Below, in pieces: positions 1 to 6,743 of a stretch of DNA of 51,456 bases (position 1 is the first letter of the stretch; the number at the start of each line of letters is the position of its first letter). The notes beneath the pieces are model-generated. The model searched no databases, was not told the DNA's origin, and saw only the letters and a list, made by a program, of their open reading frames with translations. The stretch lies in assembly GCF_022288825.1 (NCBI RefSeq), contig NZ_JAKOOW010000002.1, positions 22,938-74,393 of the forward strand. Direction: 5' to 3'. Position numbers and translations under genes: made by a program. Origin of the DNA: Kingella pumchi (lineage in GTDB: Bacteria > Pseudomonadota > Gammaproteobacteria > Burkholderiales > Neisseriaceae).

Positions 1-8
1 GCGTTTCT

Positions 9-85
9 TGGGGATTCGCCAAGCTGGTTAAGGCATCGGACTCTGACTCCGACATTCGTAGGTTCGAATCCTACATCCCCAGCCA
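9..85 (+). tRNA. tRNA-Gln(CTG)
   Basis: This is a full cloverleaf with an encoded CCA at 83-85. The acceptor stem pairs 9-15 with 75-81, including the U1-A72 pair typical of bacterial tRNA-Gln, and the discriminator is G82. The anticodon stem TCGGA/TCCGA encloses loop CTCTGAC, giving anticodon CTG, which reads CAG. The T arm has GGTTCGAATCC. No second tRNA is visible immediately downstream; prs follows after about 200 bases. Confidence 0.95.
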
Positions 86-172
86 AACCTAAGCGCGTAT
101 GCAAGCCATACGCGCTTGTTTTATTGAAGCAAAACCGGCAAAATCCCTTTTCAGGCAGCCTGAAACTTTGCT

Positions 173-201
173 TTGATGCGCCGCCGCTATCGGCGTATAA
201 T
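173..201 (+). promoter_or_regulatory. Putative sigma-70 promoter of prs
   Basis: A perfect -10 TATAAT lies at 196-201. A -35-like TTGATG lies at 173-178, with a 17-base spacer. An uptake sequence (153-164) sits just upstream. Transcription would give an untranslated leader of about 40-75 bases before prs, depending on the start codon used. Confidence 0.6.
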
Positions 202-284
202 CCGCGGCTTTTGGGCGAGTGGCCCGCATAAGGCAAGGAAGCGGTATGTTTCCCCGAGTAAAATCCTTTTCAAGTGACGAAGAC

Positions 285-1271
285 ATGGCAGCACACGACA
301 ATCTGATGGTGTTTACCGGCAACGCCAATCCCGAACTGGCCTACCGCGTGGTCAAACATCTGGACACCACGCTGGGCAACGCTTCGGTAAACAAATTTTC
401 CGACGGCGAAATCGCAATCGAGCTTCTGGAAAACGTGCGCGGCCGCGACGTCTTCATCCTGCAGCCCACCTGCGCGCCCACCAACGACAACCTGATGGAA
501 GTGCTGACCATGGTCGATGCGCTCAAACGTGCTTCCGCCGGCCGCATCACCGCCGCCATCCCCTACTTCGGCTACGCCCGCCAAGACCGCCGCCCGCGTT
601 CCGCCCGCGTGCCGATTTCCGCCAAGCTGGTGGCCAATATGCTGGTTTCCGCCGGCGTTGACCGCATTCTCACCGTCGATCTGCACGCCGACCAAATCCA
701 GGGCTTTTTCGATATTCCGGTGGACAATATCTACGCCACGCCGATCCTGATTCACGACATCCAGCAGCAGCGTCTGGAAAACCTGACCGTGGTCAGCCCC
801 GACATCGGCGGCGTCGTCCGCGCCCGCGCCGTTGCCAAAGTGCTCAACGCCGATCTGGCGATTATCGACAAGCGCCGCCCCAAAGCCAACGTTGCCGAAG
901 TAATGAACGTCATCGGCGACATCCAAGGCCGCACCTGTATTCTGGTGGACGACATGATCGACACCGCCAACACCCTGTGCAAAGCCGCATCCGCCCTGAA
1001 AGAGCGCGGCGCCGAGCGCGTCCTGGCCTACGCCACCCATCCGGTTTTCTCCGGCGAAGCCATCAGCCGGCTGGGCGAATCTGATATCGACCAAGTAGTG
1101 GTAACCGACACCATCCCGCTCTCCGATGCCGCCAAAAACTGCGGCCGCATCCGCCAGGTAACCATTGCCGGCCTGCTGGCCGAAACCGTGCGCCGCATCA
1201 GCAACGAAGAATCGGTGTCCTATTTGTTTAACGAAGATTTGGTTCAGCCCGGCGCGCTGTTTCTGCCCTAG
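285..1271 (+). CDS. prs: Ribose-phosphate pyrophosphokinase
   Basis: Prs makes phosphoribosyl pyrophosphate from ribose 5-phosphate and ATP in the cytoplasm, feeding purine, pyrimidine, NAD, histidine and tryptophan synthesis. The 328-residue product matches the neisserial protein (about 327 residues) along its whole length. It has the DLHADQIQGFF segment near residue 132 and the PRPP-binding loop VDDMIDTANT near 220-230. I chose the start at 285 (MAAHDN) because that is where the family begins. An in-frame ATG at 246 has a better ribosome binding site (AAGGAA at 235-240) and would add 13 residues, so 246 is a real alternative. Downstream, an inverted uptake-sequence pair separates it from rplY. 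Confidence 0.95.
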   Translation: MAAHDNLMVFTGNANPELAYRVVKHLDTTLGNASVNKFSDGEIAIELLENVRGRDVFILQPTCAPTNDNLMEVLTMVDALKRASAGRITAAIPYFGYARQDRRPRSARVPISAKLVANMLVSAGVDRILTVDLHADQIQGFFDIPVDNIYATPILIHDIQQQRLENLTVVSPDIGGVVRARAVAKVLNADLAIIDKRRPKANVAEVMNVIGDIQGRTCILVDDMIDTANTLCKAASALKERGAERVLAYATHPVFSGEAISRLGESDIDQVVVTDTIPLSDAAKNCGRIRQVTIAGLLAETVRRISNEESVSYLFNEDLVQPGALFLP

Positions 1272-1282
1272 CCGAACCGAAC

Positions 1283-1322
1283 AGGCAGCCTGAAAAGCGT
1301 TTTTGCCCTTTTCAGGCTGCCT
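1283..1322 (+). terminator. Uptake-sequence hairpin between prs and rplY
   Basis: The uptake sequence at 1283-1294 is followed by its complement at 1311-1322, with a 16-base loop, 12 bases after the prs stop. There is no long T-run after the right arm, so termination may be weak and some read-through into rplY is possible. Confidence 0.6.
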
Positions 1323-1391
1323 GAACAGCCTGCCGCAGGGTTGGTCGCAGCCCGGAAGCGGTATTTTCATTTCCCACTTTAAGGAAAAACC

Positions 1392-1964
1392 ATGTCTAAC
1401 GAAATCCAAGCAACGATCCGCAGCGAACAAGGTACTGGTGCGAGCCGCCGCCTGCGCAAAAGCGGACAAGTTCCCGCCGTTGTTTACGGCGACAAACAAG
1501 AAGCCCAAGCCATCGCCGTAGACCACAAAGAAATGTTCTACGCGCTGGAAAAAGAGTCCTTCTTCAACCGCATTCTCACCCTGAACATCGACGGCAAAAG
1601 CCAAGACGTTATCGTGCGCGACTACCAGATGCACCCCTTCAAACGCCAAGTGCTGCACATCGACTTCCAAGCGGTAAACAGCAACGAACCCCTGCGCATG
1701 CGCCTGCCGGTTCACATCGTCAACGCCGAAAACTCACAGGCCGTGAAGCTGCAAAGCGGCCGCGTATCGCTGCTGAGCAACACCGTTGACGTGATTCTGG
1801 ATCCGAAAAACATCCCCGAAGCACTGATTCTGGACTGCGCCAACGTCCAAGCCGGCGACATCCTGCACTTGTCCGACATCCAATACCCCGAAGGCGTGCA
1901 GAGCGTGGCGCTCAAACGCGACAGCAACCTGGCGATCGCTACCGTAACCGGTAAAAAACGCTAA
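1392..1964 (+). CDS. rplY: 50S ribosomal protein L25/general stress protein Ctc
   Basis: L25 binds 5S rRNA in the large ribosomal subunit. The 190-residue product is the long, two-domain CTC/TL5 form rather than the short E. coli form. It has an N-terminal 5S-binding beta-barrel (residues 1 to about 92, with EQGTGASRRLRKSGQVPAVV) and a C-terminal TL5-type domain containing PEALILDCANVQAGDILHL. The start ATG follows AAGGAAAAACC, a good ribosome binding site. The prs-rplY order is common in beta-proteobacteria, often with pth next, but pth is not here. A strong intrinsic terminator follows. Confidence 0.95.
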   Translation: MSNEIQATIRSEQGTGASRRLRKSGQVPAVVYGDKQEAQAIAVDHKEMFYALEKESFFNRILTLNIDGKSQDVIVRDYQMHPFKRQVLHIDFQAVNSNEPLRMRLPVHIVNAENSQAVKLQSGRVSLLSNTVDVILDPKNIPEALILDCANVQAGDILHLSDIQYPEGVQSVALKRDSNLAIATVTGKKR

Positions 1965-1976
1965 ACCGCCCGCAAA

Positions 1977-2007
1977 AACCGGATGCCCGCGCATCCGGTT
2001 TTTTTTT
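1977..2007 (+). terminator. Intrinsic terminator of rplY
   Basis: A 10-bp perfect stem (AACCGGATGC/GCATCCGGTT) with a 4-base loop is followed by an uninterrupted T-run reaching 2007. It begins 12 bases after the rplY stop codon and does not use an uptake sequence. Confidence 0.92.
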
Positions 2008-2081
2008 CAGGCTGCCTGCCCGCTCGCTACCCAGACGGCGGCAACAGGCAGCCTGAAAACGGCGAACAGCATGACAAACGC

Positions 2082-2127
2082 AAAAGCAGCCTGAAAACCG
2101 AATAATGGTTTTCAGGCTGCTTTTTTT
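2082..2127. terminator. Bidirectional uptake-sequence terminator
   Basis: AAAAGCAGCCTGAAAACC (2082-2099) pairs with its complement at 2107-2124, with T-run on the right and A-run on the left, so it can act on both strands. It lies between rplY (plus) and the end of the dehydrogenase gene (minus). Confidence 0.8.
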
Positions 2128-2133
2128 GCGCCG

Positions 2134-2934
2134 CTATTGTTTGCCGCCGGCGGGCGGGCGGTGCAGCACTTTTTTATCGAGCTTGCGGCGCATCGCCCAT
2201 GCCAGCAGCGGTTTGGGCAGCAGCGCGCATAGCGCCAGCAGCAGGCGCATGCGGCGGGGGAAGACCAGCGTGTCGCGGCCGGCGGAGAGTGCGGCGAGAA
2301 TCTCGGCAACCGCCCGCTCTTCGCTGACCAGAAACGGCTTGTGGCGGGCGTCGCCGCCATTGAGCGCGCGCAGGGCGGCGGTATCGACATAGCCGGGGGC
2401 GACGGCCAGCACCCGTATGCTGAAAGGCGCAAGCGCGGTGCGGTAGGCATCGGCGCAGGCCAGCATCGCCCGCTTGCATTGGGCGTACAGGCTGGCATAG
2501 GGATAATCGAGCAGGCCGGCCGACGAAGCGATGCACACCATTTCGCCGCCGGCGCCGCCGTTTTGCAGATGCGCTGCCGCCCAGGCAAAGCTCTCGGCAA
2601 AAGCCTGCAGATTGACCGCCAGCAGCGCCGCGCTGTCGTCGCGGTTTAATGTAAACACCCGCTCGTTGAGATAGCGGCCGGCGGCATACACCACCCGCCG
2701 GTAGCGCAGGCCGGCGGCGTCGATGTCGGCAAGCAGCCGCTGCCTTGCTTCCGCATCGCGCAAGTCGGCAGCGAAAGTCTGCCACGCCGGAAACTCGGCG
2801 CGTATGCTCTCGAGCTTGGCGGCGCTGCTGCCGGCCACCGCCACCCGCCAGCCTTCGGCCGCGTGCCGCCGTGCCAGCGCCAGCCCGATGCCGCTGCTGC
2901 CGCCGATAATCAGAATGGCGGGTTGGGATTCCAT
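2134..2934 (-). CDS. SDR family NAD(P)-dependent oxidoreductase
   Basis: This is a classical short-chain dehydrogenase of 266 residues. The cofactor-binding motif GGSSGIG is at residues 11-17, an Asn in the AVN segment at 108, catalytic Ser at 137/138, and the YxxxK pair at Tyr150 and Lys154. The C-terminal 40 residues contain a hydrophobic stretch (LLLALCALLPKPLLAWAM) followed by basic residues, which suggests membrane association and possibly a lipid-like substrate; the substrate cannot be read from sequence. The start is supported by AAAGGAG eight bases upstream. It reads away from the patatin-like gene on the same strand after a spacer of about 270 bases full of uptake sequences, so co-transcription is uncertain. 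Confidence 0.9.
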   Translation of the reverse strand: MESQPAILIIGGSSGIGLALARRHAAEGWRVAVAGSSAAKLESIRAEFPAWQTFAADLRDAEARQRLLADIDAAGLRYRRVVYAAGRYLNERVFTLNRDDSAALLAVNLQAFAESFAWAAAHLQNGGAGGEMVCIASSAGLLDYPYASLYAQCKRAMLACADAYRTALAPFSIRVLAVAPGYVDTAALRALNGGDARHKPFLVSEERAVAEILAALSAGRDTLVFPRRMRLLLALCALLPKPLLAWAMRRKLDKKVLHRPPAGGKQ

Positions 2935-3053
2935 ATCGGCTCCTTTGCTGGGAACGGTTGAACGGGCAAGACAGCCTGAAAACGCGGCGCCCGCGGTAAA
3001 AACAGTGGCATTGTAGCGGAAAGCGCAAAGGCGTTTCAGGCTGCCCTACCCCT

Positions 3054-3151
3054 AAAAGCAGCCTGAAAGCCGTTCCAGGCTGTTTTTTTGCGTTTGAAGT
3101 GCCATCTGCCGTTTTCAGGCTGCTTTGCAAAATGCCCAAAGCAGCCTGAAA
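3054..3151. repeat. Uptake-sequence hairpins upstream of the SDR gene
   Basis: Two hairpins fill most of the 2935-3207 spacer. The first (about 3054-3087) is imperfect, with CAGCCTG pairing with CAGGCTG and T-runs on both sides. The second has 15-base perfect arms (3113-3127 and 3137-3151) around a 9-base loop and lacks a T-run. They probably end transcription from the patatin-like gene upstream on the minus strand. Confidence 0.6.
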
Positions 3152-3207
3152 GCAATCAATGCCGCCATTCGGATAAGGTTCTGGCTTTGCCAAGCCTTTC
3201 AGGCTGC

Positions 3208-4275
3208 CTACTCCAGCATCTGCTGCGCCCGCCGGTAGCCGTAGTCCCACTGCGCGGCCATTTGCGCGGCGAAAGCGGCATACGGCACGGCCTGCGGTTC
3301 GATGCGGCCGCTGCGCAGGCTGAAGCGGCGGCTCGGGCAGTGCCCGCGCAGCGCGGTGCGGATGTCGGCAAACGGCAGGCGCAGGATGCGGCCGGCGGGG
3401 GCGGCAAAAGCGGCAGCCTGAAGGCGGCGCGCTTCGGCGTCGAAACCCAGCACGCGGGCGATGGCGGGCAGGGCAAGGGCGCGGCCGTAGGGCGGTTTGT
3501 GCTCGGCGTACACGGTGCCGGCCAGCGCCGCCGCCTGCTCGATAGGCAGCAGATCGACCACACCGCCCAGATACACGCCGCCCTCGGGCGCGGGCAGCGG
3601 CGCCAGATAATACATATCGCTGATGGTGGCATACAGCGCCGCCTGCCAATCCTGAAGCGGCCGTATTTCGACGGCAGCGGCAATCCGCGGCGACAGCGCG
3701 GCGGTGGCGCAGTCCGGCACCGCCGGCAGCGGCGCCTGAGCGCTCGGGGCGAACAGCAACTGGCGCAGCCGCGGCCGGCCGTTTTCGTTTTCCAGCCGCG
3801 CGGCAGAGATCAGCAGCGCGGGCGCATCCGCCCGAATGCCGCCGGCAGCCTGAAACAGCGGATCGAGCCAGTTGTGCGCGTTTTCGCCGTCGGCCAGCGC
3901 AAACAGCGCCAGCCGCGCCAGTTCGTCCGTCAGATGATCGAAGCCCTCCGCCGCCAGATAACGCGCCAGCCGCTGCGGCGAACGGTACAGATACCAGCGA
4001 TAAGCAGCCTGAAAAAGCGTCTGCCGGCGCGGCGCCGACGATGCGCGCGCCAGCATCAGCACGCGGTGCATCGCCGGCGAACACAGCAGGCGGCGGGCAT
4101 CTTCCGGCTGCGGCGCCAGCGCCACCGTGAGCGCGGCAAAACCGCCGCCGCAGGATGCCAGCAGCGCGTCGGGGCGGCGGCCGCGCTCGCACAAAGCGGC
4201 ATAAGCGCCCAAATAGGCACCGAAGCGCATGCCGCCGCCGCACATCATCAAAAGCGAAGAAAAGGGCTGGTTCAT
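3208..4275 (-). CDS. Patatin-like protein with altered catalytic residues
   Basis: The 355-residue product has the layout of a patatin-like phospholipase. A glycine-rich oxyanion loop CGGGMRFGAYLGAY is at residues 12-25, and a nucleophile-elbow region DALLASCGGGFAAL at 36-49. A late YLGGVVDLLP segment at 235-244 corresponds to the DGG motif. In active patatins the elbow is GxSxG and the last motif is DG[GA]. Here the nucleophile position appears to be Cys42 (or Ser41 shifted by one) and the Asp position is Leu236. It may therefore be inactive, or use a different chemistry. No signal peptide is apparent. The ribosome binding site is weak (GGAACA). The family assignment rests on motif order; the function is unknown. 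Confidence 0.7.
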   Translation of the reverse strand: MNQPFSSLLMMCGGGMRFGAYLGAYAALCERGRRPDALLASCGGGFAALTVALAPQPEDARRLLCSPAMHRVLMLARASSAPRRQTLFQAAYRWYLYRSPQRLARYLAAEGFDHLTDELARLALFALADGENAHNWLDPLFQAAGGIRADAPALLISAARLENENGRPRLRQLLFAPSAQAPLPAVPDCATAALSPRIAAAVEIRPLQDWQAALYATISDMYYLAPLPAPEGGVYLGGVVDLLPIEQAAALAGTVYAEHKPPYGRALALPAIARVLGFDAEARRLQAAAFAAPAGRILRLPFADIRTALRGHCPSRRFSLRSGRIEPQAVPYAAFAAQMAAQWDYGYRRAQQMLE

Positions 4276-4392
4276 CGTGTGTTGTTCCGGCTTTAAGGCA
4301 GCCTGAAAGGCTTTCAGGCTGCCGGCGGCACGCAGTATAGCGGCAAAACGCTGCCGCGGCCGCGGCAGCCTGAAAAGCCGCGCGTTTCCCTA

Positions 4393-4398
4393 TATAAT
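4393..4398 (+). promoter_or_regulatory. Putative -10 element of zur
   Basis: TATAAT lies 27 bases before the zur start codon. No good -35 is present; the matching position is occupied by an uptake-sequence copy (GGCAGCCTGAAAA, about 4364-4376). I looked for a Zur-type palindrome around it and did not see a convincing one. Confidence 0.45.
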
Positions 4399-4424
4399 GG
4401 TGCATCTTTTTCAGGCAGCACATT

Positions 4425-4886
4425 ATGGAAACCAAACAAAAAATCCTCGACCAATGCCGCAAAAGCGGCCTGCAGATTACCCCCCTGCGCGAGCAGGTGC
4501 TCGACATCGTGCTTGAGTTCGACGGCGTGATCAAAGCCTATACCGTGCTGGCGCAGATGCAGCGCAGCAGCGCCTCGGTAGTCGCCCCGCCCACCGCCTA
4601 CCGCGCGCTCGACTTTTGGGCGGAACACGGCGTGCTGCACAAAATCCCCGCCGTCAACGGCTATGTGCTGTGCACCCACGCCCGCCACGACTGCGACAGC
4701 CACTGCCACGCCGGCGCCCAAGAACACAACAGCAGCTTCATTTTGGTCTGCACCGAATGCGGCGCGGTGGACGAGCAAAGCCTGACCGCCGAATGGGCGG
4801 CGCTGCGCTCGGCCGTTGCCGCCGGCGGCTTCAATCTCAACGAAGAACACGTCGTTCTCACCGGAATCTGCGCCAAATGTCATTAA
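4425..4886 (+). CDS. zur: Fur family transcriptional regulator, Zur-like
   Basis: This is a zinc-responsive repressor of the Fur superfamily, 153 residues long. The N-terminal winged helix covers about residues 1-80. The structural zinc site is seen as two CxxC pairs, Cys109/Cys112 and Cys149/Cys152. A His/Cys-rich stretch between 83 and 101 supplies likely sensory ligands. Its stop codon overlaps the start of the downstream CobW-type GTPase gene by ten bases, a translational coupling that ties the regulator to a zinc-handling partner. That context favours Zur over Fur, PerR or Nur. The start codon matches the family N-terminus; the ribosome binding site is not strong. Confidence 0.88.
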   Translation: METKQKILDQCRKSGLQITPLREQVLDIVLEFDGVIKAYTVLAQMQRSSASVVAPPTAYRALDFWAEHGVLHKIPAVNGYVLCTHARHDCDSHCHAGAQEHNSSFILVCTECGAVDEQSLTAEWAALRSAVAAGGFNLNEEHVVLTGICAKCH

Positions 4887-5821
4887 AAACCAAAGTCCAC
4901 CTGTTTTCCGGCTTTCTCGGCACCGGCAAAACCACCGCCCTGCGCCGCCTGCTGCAGCAAAAAAGCCCCGCCGAACAATGGCTGCTGATCGTCAACGAAT
5001 TCGGCGAAATCGGCATCGACGGCGCGGTACTGGCCGACAACGGCATTCCGGTGGCCGAAATCTCCGGCGGCTGCCTGTGCTGCACCGCCGGCGGCCAGAT
5101 GGGCGACACCGTGCGCAAAATGCTCGCCAAGCGCCGCCCCGAGCGCATCCTGATCGAAGCCAGCGGGCTGGCGCATGCCGCCGGCGTAATCGACGAACTC
5201 AAATCTCCCGAGTTTGCCGACGCGCTGGAAATCGCCGCCGTCTTCACCCTTGTCGATCCGCGCCAGTTCACCAATCCCGACTACGCCGCCAACCCGCTCT
5301 ACAAAGACCAAGTCGGCGTGTGCGACGTTTTGGTCGCCAACAAAACCGACCTGTGCGATGCCGCCACGCTCGAGACCTTCCGCAAGCAGGCCGCCGCGCT
5401 GTTTCCGCCGAAAACGCTGGTGGCCGAAGTGCAAAACGCCGAAATCGACATCGCCTGGCTCGATCTGCCGGTGGCGGAAAAATCGCGCTACCGCGTCAAA
5501 GTGCTGCCGGAAAACACCCTCGGCTTCCAGTCGCAAGGCTACACCTTCCCCGCTGGCCGCAATTTCGACGGCGAGCGGCTCACCCGCTTTTTCGACGAAC
5601 TGCCCGCGCTCGCCGACGGCCTGGTGCGCGCCAAAGGCGTATTCCAAGTGCTCGGCACCTGGGTCTGGCTCAACTGGACCGACGGCCAATGGGGCGCCAA
5701 CCAAGTCGCCTGGCGCCGCGACAGCCGCTTCGAGCTGATCGCCAAATCCTTCGACGCCGACCGCATCGAAGCCGCCCTGCAGGCAGCGCTGGAAGACGAA
5801 GACGAAACGCCGGCAGCCTGA
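4877..5821 (+). CDS. CobW/COG0523-type G3E GTPase, probable zinc metallochaperone
   Basis: This is a G3E-family GTPase of 314 residues. It has Walker A GFLGTGKT (12-19), the family's metal-binding CxCC motif CLCC (66-69), the EFGEIGIDGA segment, and the guanine-specificity motif NKTD (155-158). The C-terminal CobW domain includes the VFQVLGTWVWLNW stretch. COG0523 proteins of this type (ZigA/ZagA/YeiR group) deliver zinc to client enzymes under zinc shortage, and overlap with zur supports that role. The start at 4877 lies within the zur reading frame. The stop TGA is part of an uptake sequence, giving a Pro-Ala-Ala C-terminus. Confidence 0.9.
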   Translation: MSLKTKVHLFSGFLGTGKTTALRRLLQQKSPAEQWLLIVNEFGEIGIDGAVLADNGIPVAEISGGCLCCTAGGQMGDTVRKMLAKRRPERILIEASGLAHAAGVIDELKSPEFADALEIAAVFTLVDPRQFTNPDYAANPLYKDQVGVCDVLVANKTDLCDAATLETFRKQAAALFPPKTLVAEVQNAEIDIAWLDLPVAEKSRYRVKVLPENTLGFQSQGYTFPAGRNFDGERLTRFFDELPALADGLVRAKGVFQVLGTWVWLNWTDGQWGANQVAWRRDSRFELIAKSFDADRIEAALQAALEDEDETPAA

Positions 5822-5843
5822 AAACCGCCGCCAAACGCAAAAC

Positions 5844-5911
5844 GGTGCGCGGGGCGCACCCTACAGCAGGATTGCGGCGGGATGGCACAAGTAGGGTGCG
5901 CCCCGCGCACC
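5844..5911. repeat. 21-bp perfect inverted repeat
   Basis: Perfect 21-base arms lie at 5844-5864 and 5891-5911, flanking a 26-base centre. Each arm is itself partly self-complementary (GGTGCGC...GCGCACC). The arm motif GTAGGGTGCGC resembles small dispersed repeats I recall from other genomes. It follows the GTPase gene and is not an uptake sequence. Confidence 0.8.
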
Positions 5912-5946
5912 AAAAACCAGCGCCGATTCCACCCCGTCCCAAATCC

Positions 5947-5991
5947 AAAAAGCAGCCTGAAAACCGATAACAAAGTTTTCAGGCTACCTTT
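5947..5991 (+). terminator. Uptake-sequence hairpin after the GTPase gene
   Basis: GCAGCCTGAAAAC (5952-5964) pairs with GTTTTCAGGCTAC (5975-5987) with one mismatch. The T-run after the right arm is short, so it may be a weak terminator of the zur-GTPase unit. Confidence 0.55.
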
Positions 5992-6010
5992 ATGCTGTTT
6001 TCAGCAGGAT

Positions 6011-6078
6011 GTAGCTTGGGTTGCCAAACCCAACATCCGCAAGGGTGTTCTACCATGTTGGGTCTCGACCCAAGCTAC
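6011..6078. repeat. Inverted repeat with nested hairpins
   Basis: The arms begin GTAGCTTGGGT and end ACCCAACAT (6011-6036), matched by the complement at 6055-6078. Each arm also folds on itself (TTGGGTT with AACCCAA on the left, TTGGGT with ACCCAA on the right). It could be a small non-autonomous element or dispersed repeat. There is no coding potential I would support in the 5822-6175 spacer. Confidence 0.7.
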
Positions 6079-6112
6079 AATACTGTACCGTTTCCACCCT
6101 ATCCAAACCCCA

Positions 6113-6156
6113 AAAAGCAGCCTGAAAACCGCCAATACGGTTTTCAGGCTGCTTTT
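6113..6156. terminator. Bidirectional uptake-sequence terminator
   Basis: AAAAGCAGCCTGAAAACC (6113-6130) pairs with its complement at 6139-6156, between converging genes (zur-GTPase on plus, lipoprotein on minus). Confidence 0.75.
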
Positions 6157-6175
6157 GCCTTTTTCAGACGGACAT

Positions 6176-6631
6176 TTAAGAGCCGCAGGCCAGCTCGAGC
6201 TGTTTGAGTGCCGGGCTGTTGGGCACTACCGGGCGGGCAGGCGCTTGGGCGGCGGTGTATTTGCGGTGCGATACCAGTTTTTTGTTTTCGTCCCACAGGT
6301 GGATTTCCAGCAGGCGGAAGGTGCGTTTTTTGCAGTCCAATTCCCATTCGCCGATGGCGGTTTGGAAACGCGGCGTGTTGTGGTAGCTCTCTTTTTCCGG
6401 CTTGAGCACGATTTTGCGGTCGCGCAGGCGCACGGTGTCGCCGCTGCGTTTGATGCTGCCGGTGTCGTAGGCGGCGCGGATGTTTCCGTCGCGGATGTCG
6501 CCCAGGTCTTTCCAGATGCCGAGCGCTTTGGCGGCGGGGTCGTCGGGCAGTTTGGACTGTACCGGCCCGTCGCCCGCGCAGGCGGACAGCAGCAGGGCGG
6601 TGGCGAGAATGGCGGGCAGTAGTGGCTTCAT
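6176..6631 (-). CDS. Lipoprotein resembling surface-adhesin protein E/CNP1 domain
   Basis: The 151-residue product has a lipoprotein signal peptide with lipobox LSAC and Cys18 as the modified residue. The mature part has the pattern I associate with the Adhesin_E/CNP1-like domain: a YDTGSIKR strand, an EWELDC segment, a Trp-containing IHLWDENKK strand, and a final Ser-Pro...LACGS with a late Cys that may pair with the one in ELDC. Function is unknown; family members are cell-envelope proteins. The start follows GGAG in the complement (GGAGAGCGCCC). It is a single gene between converging and diverging neighbours. Confidence 0.8.
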   Translation of the reverse strand: MKPLLPAILATALLLSACAGDGPVQSKLPDDPAAKALGIWKDLGDIRDGNIRAAYDTGSIKRSGDTVRLRDRKIVLKPEKESYHNTPRFQTAIGEWELDCKKRTFRLLEIHLWDENKKLVSHRKYTAAQAPARPVVPNSPALKQLELACGS

Positions 6632-6743
6632 GGGCGCTCTCCAGCGGTTGCGCTTTCAGGCAGCCTGAAAACAGCTTCTTCAGGCTGCCTGAAATGTTAA
6701 AATCGCGATTTTGCCACGAACCTGCCCCGAAGGTAAGCCCGCC

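Noticed and set aside
4380..4424. Zur operator in front of zur
   Set aside because: No palindrome close to the neisserial Zur consensus could be seen; only a -10 box.
5822..6175. Small genes in the spacer after the GTPase
   Set aside because: Short frames here run through inverted repeats and uptake sequences and have no ribosome binding site.
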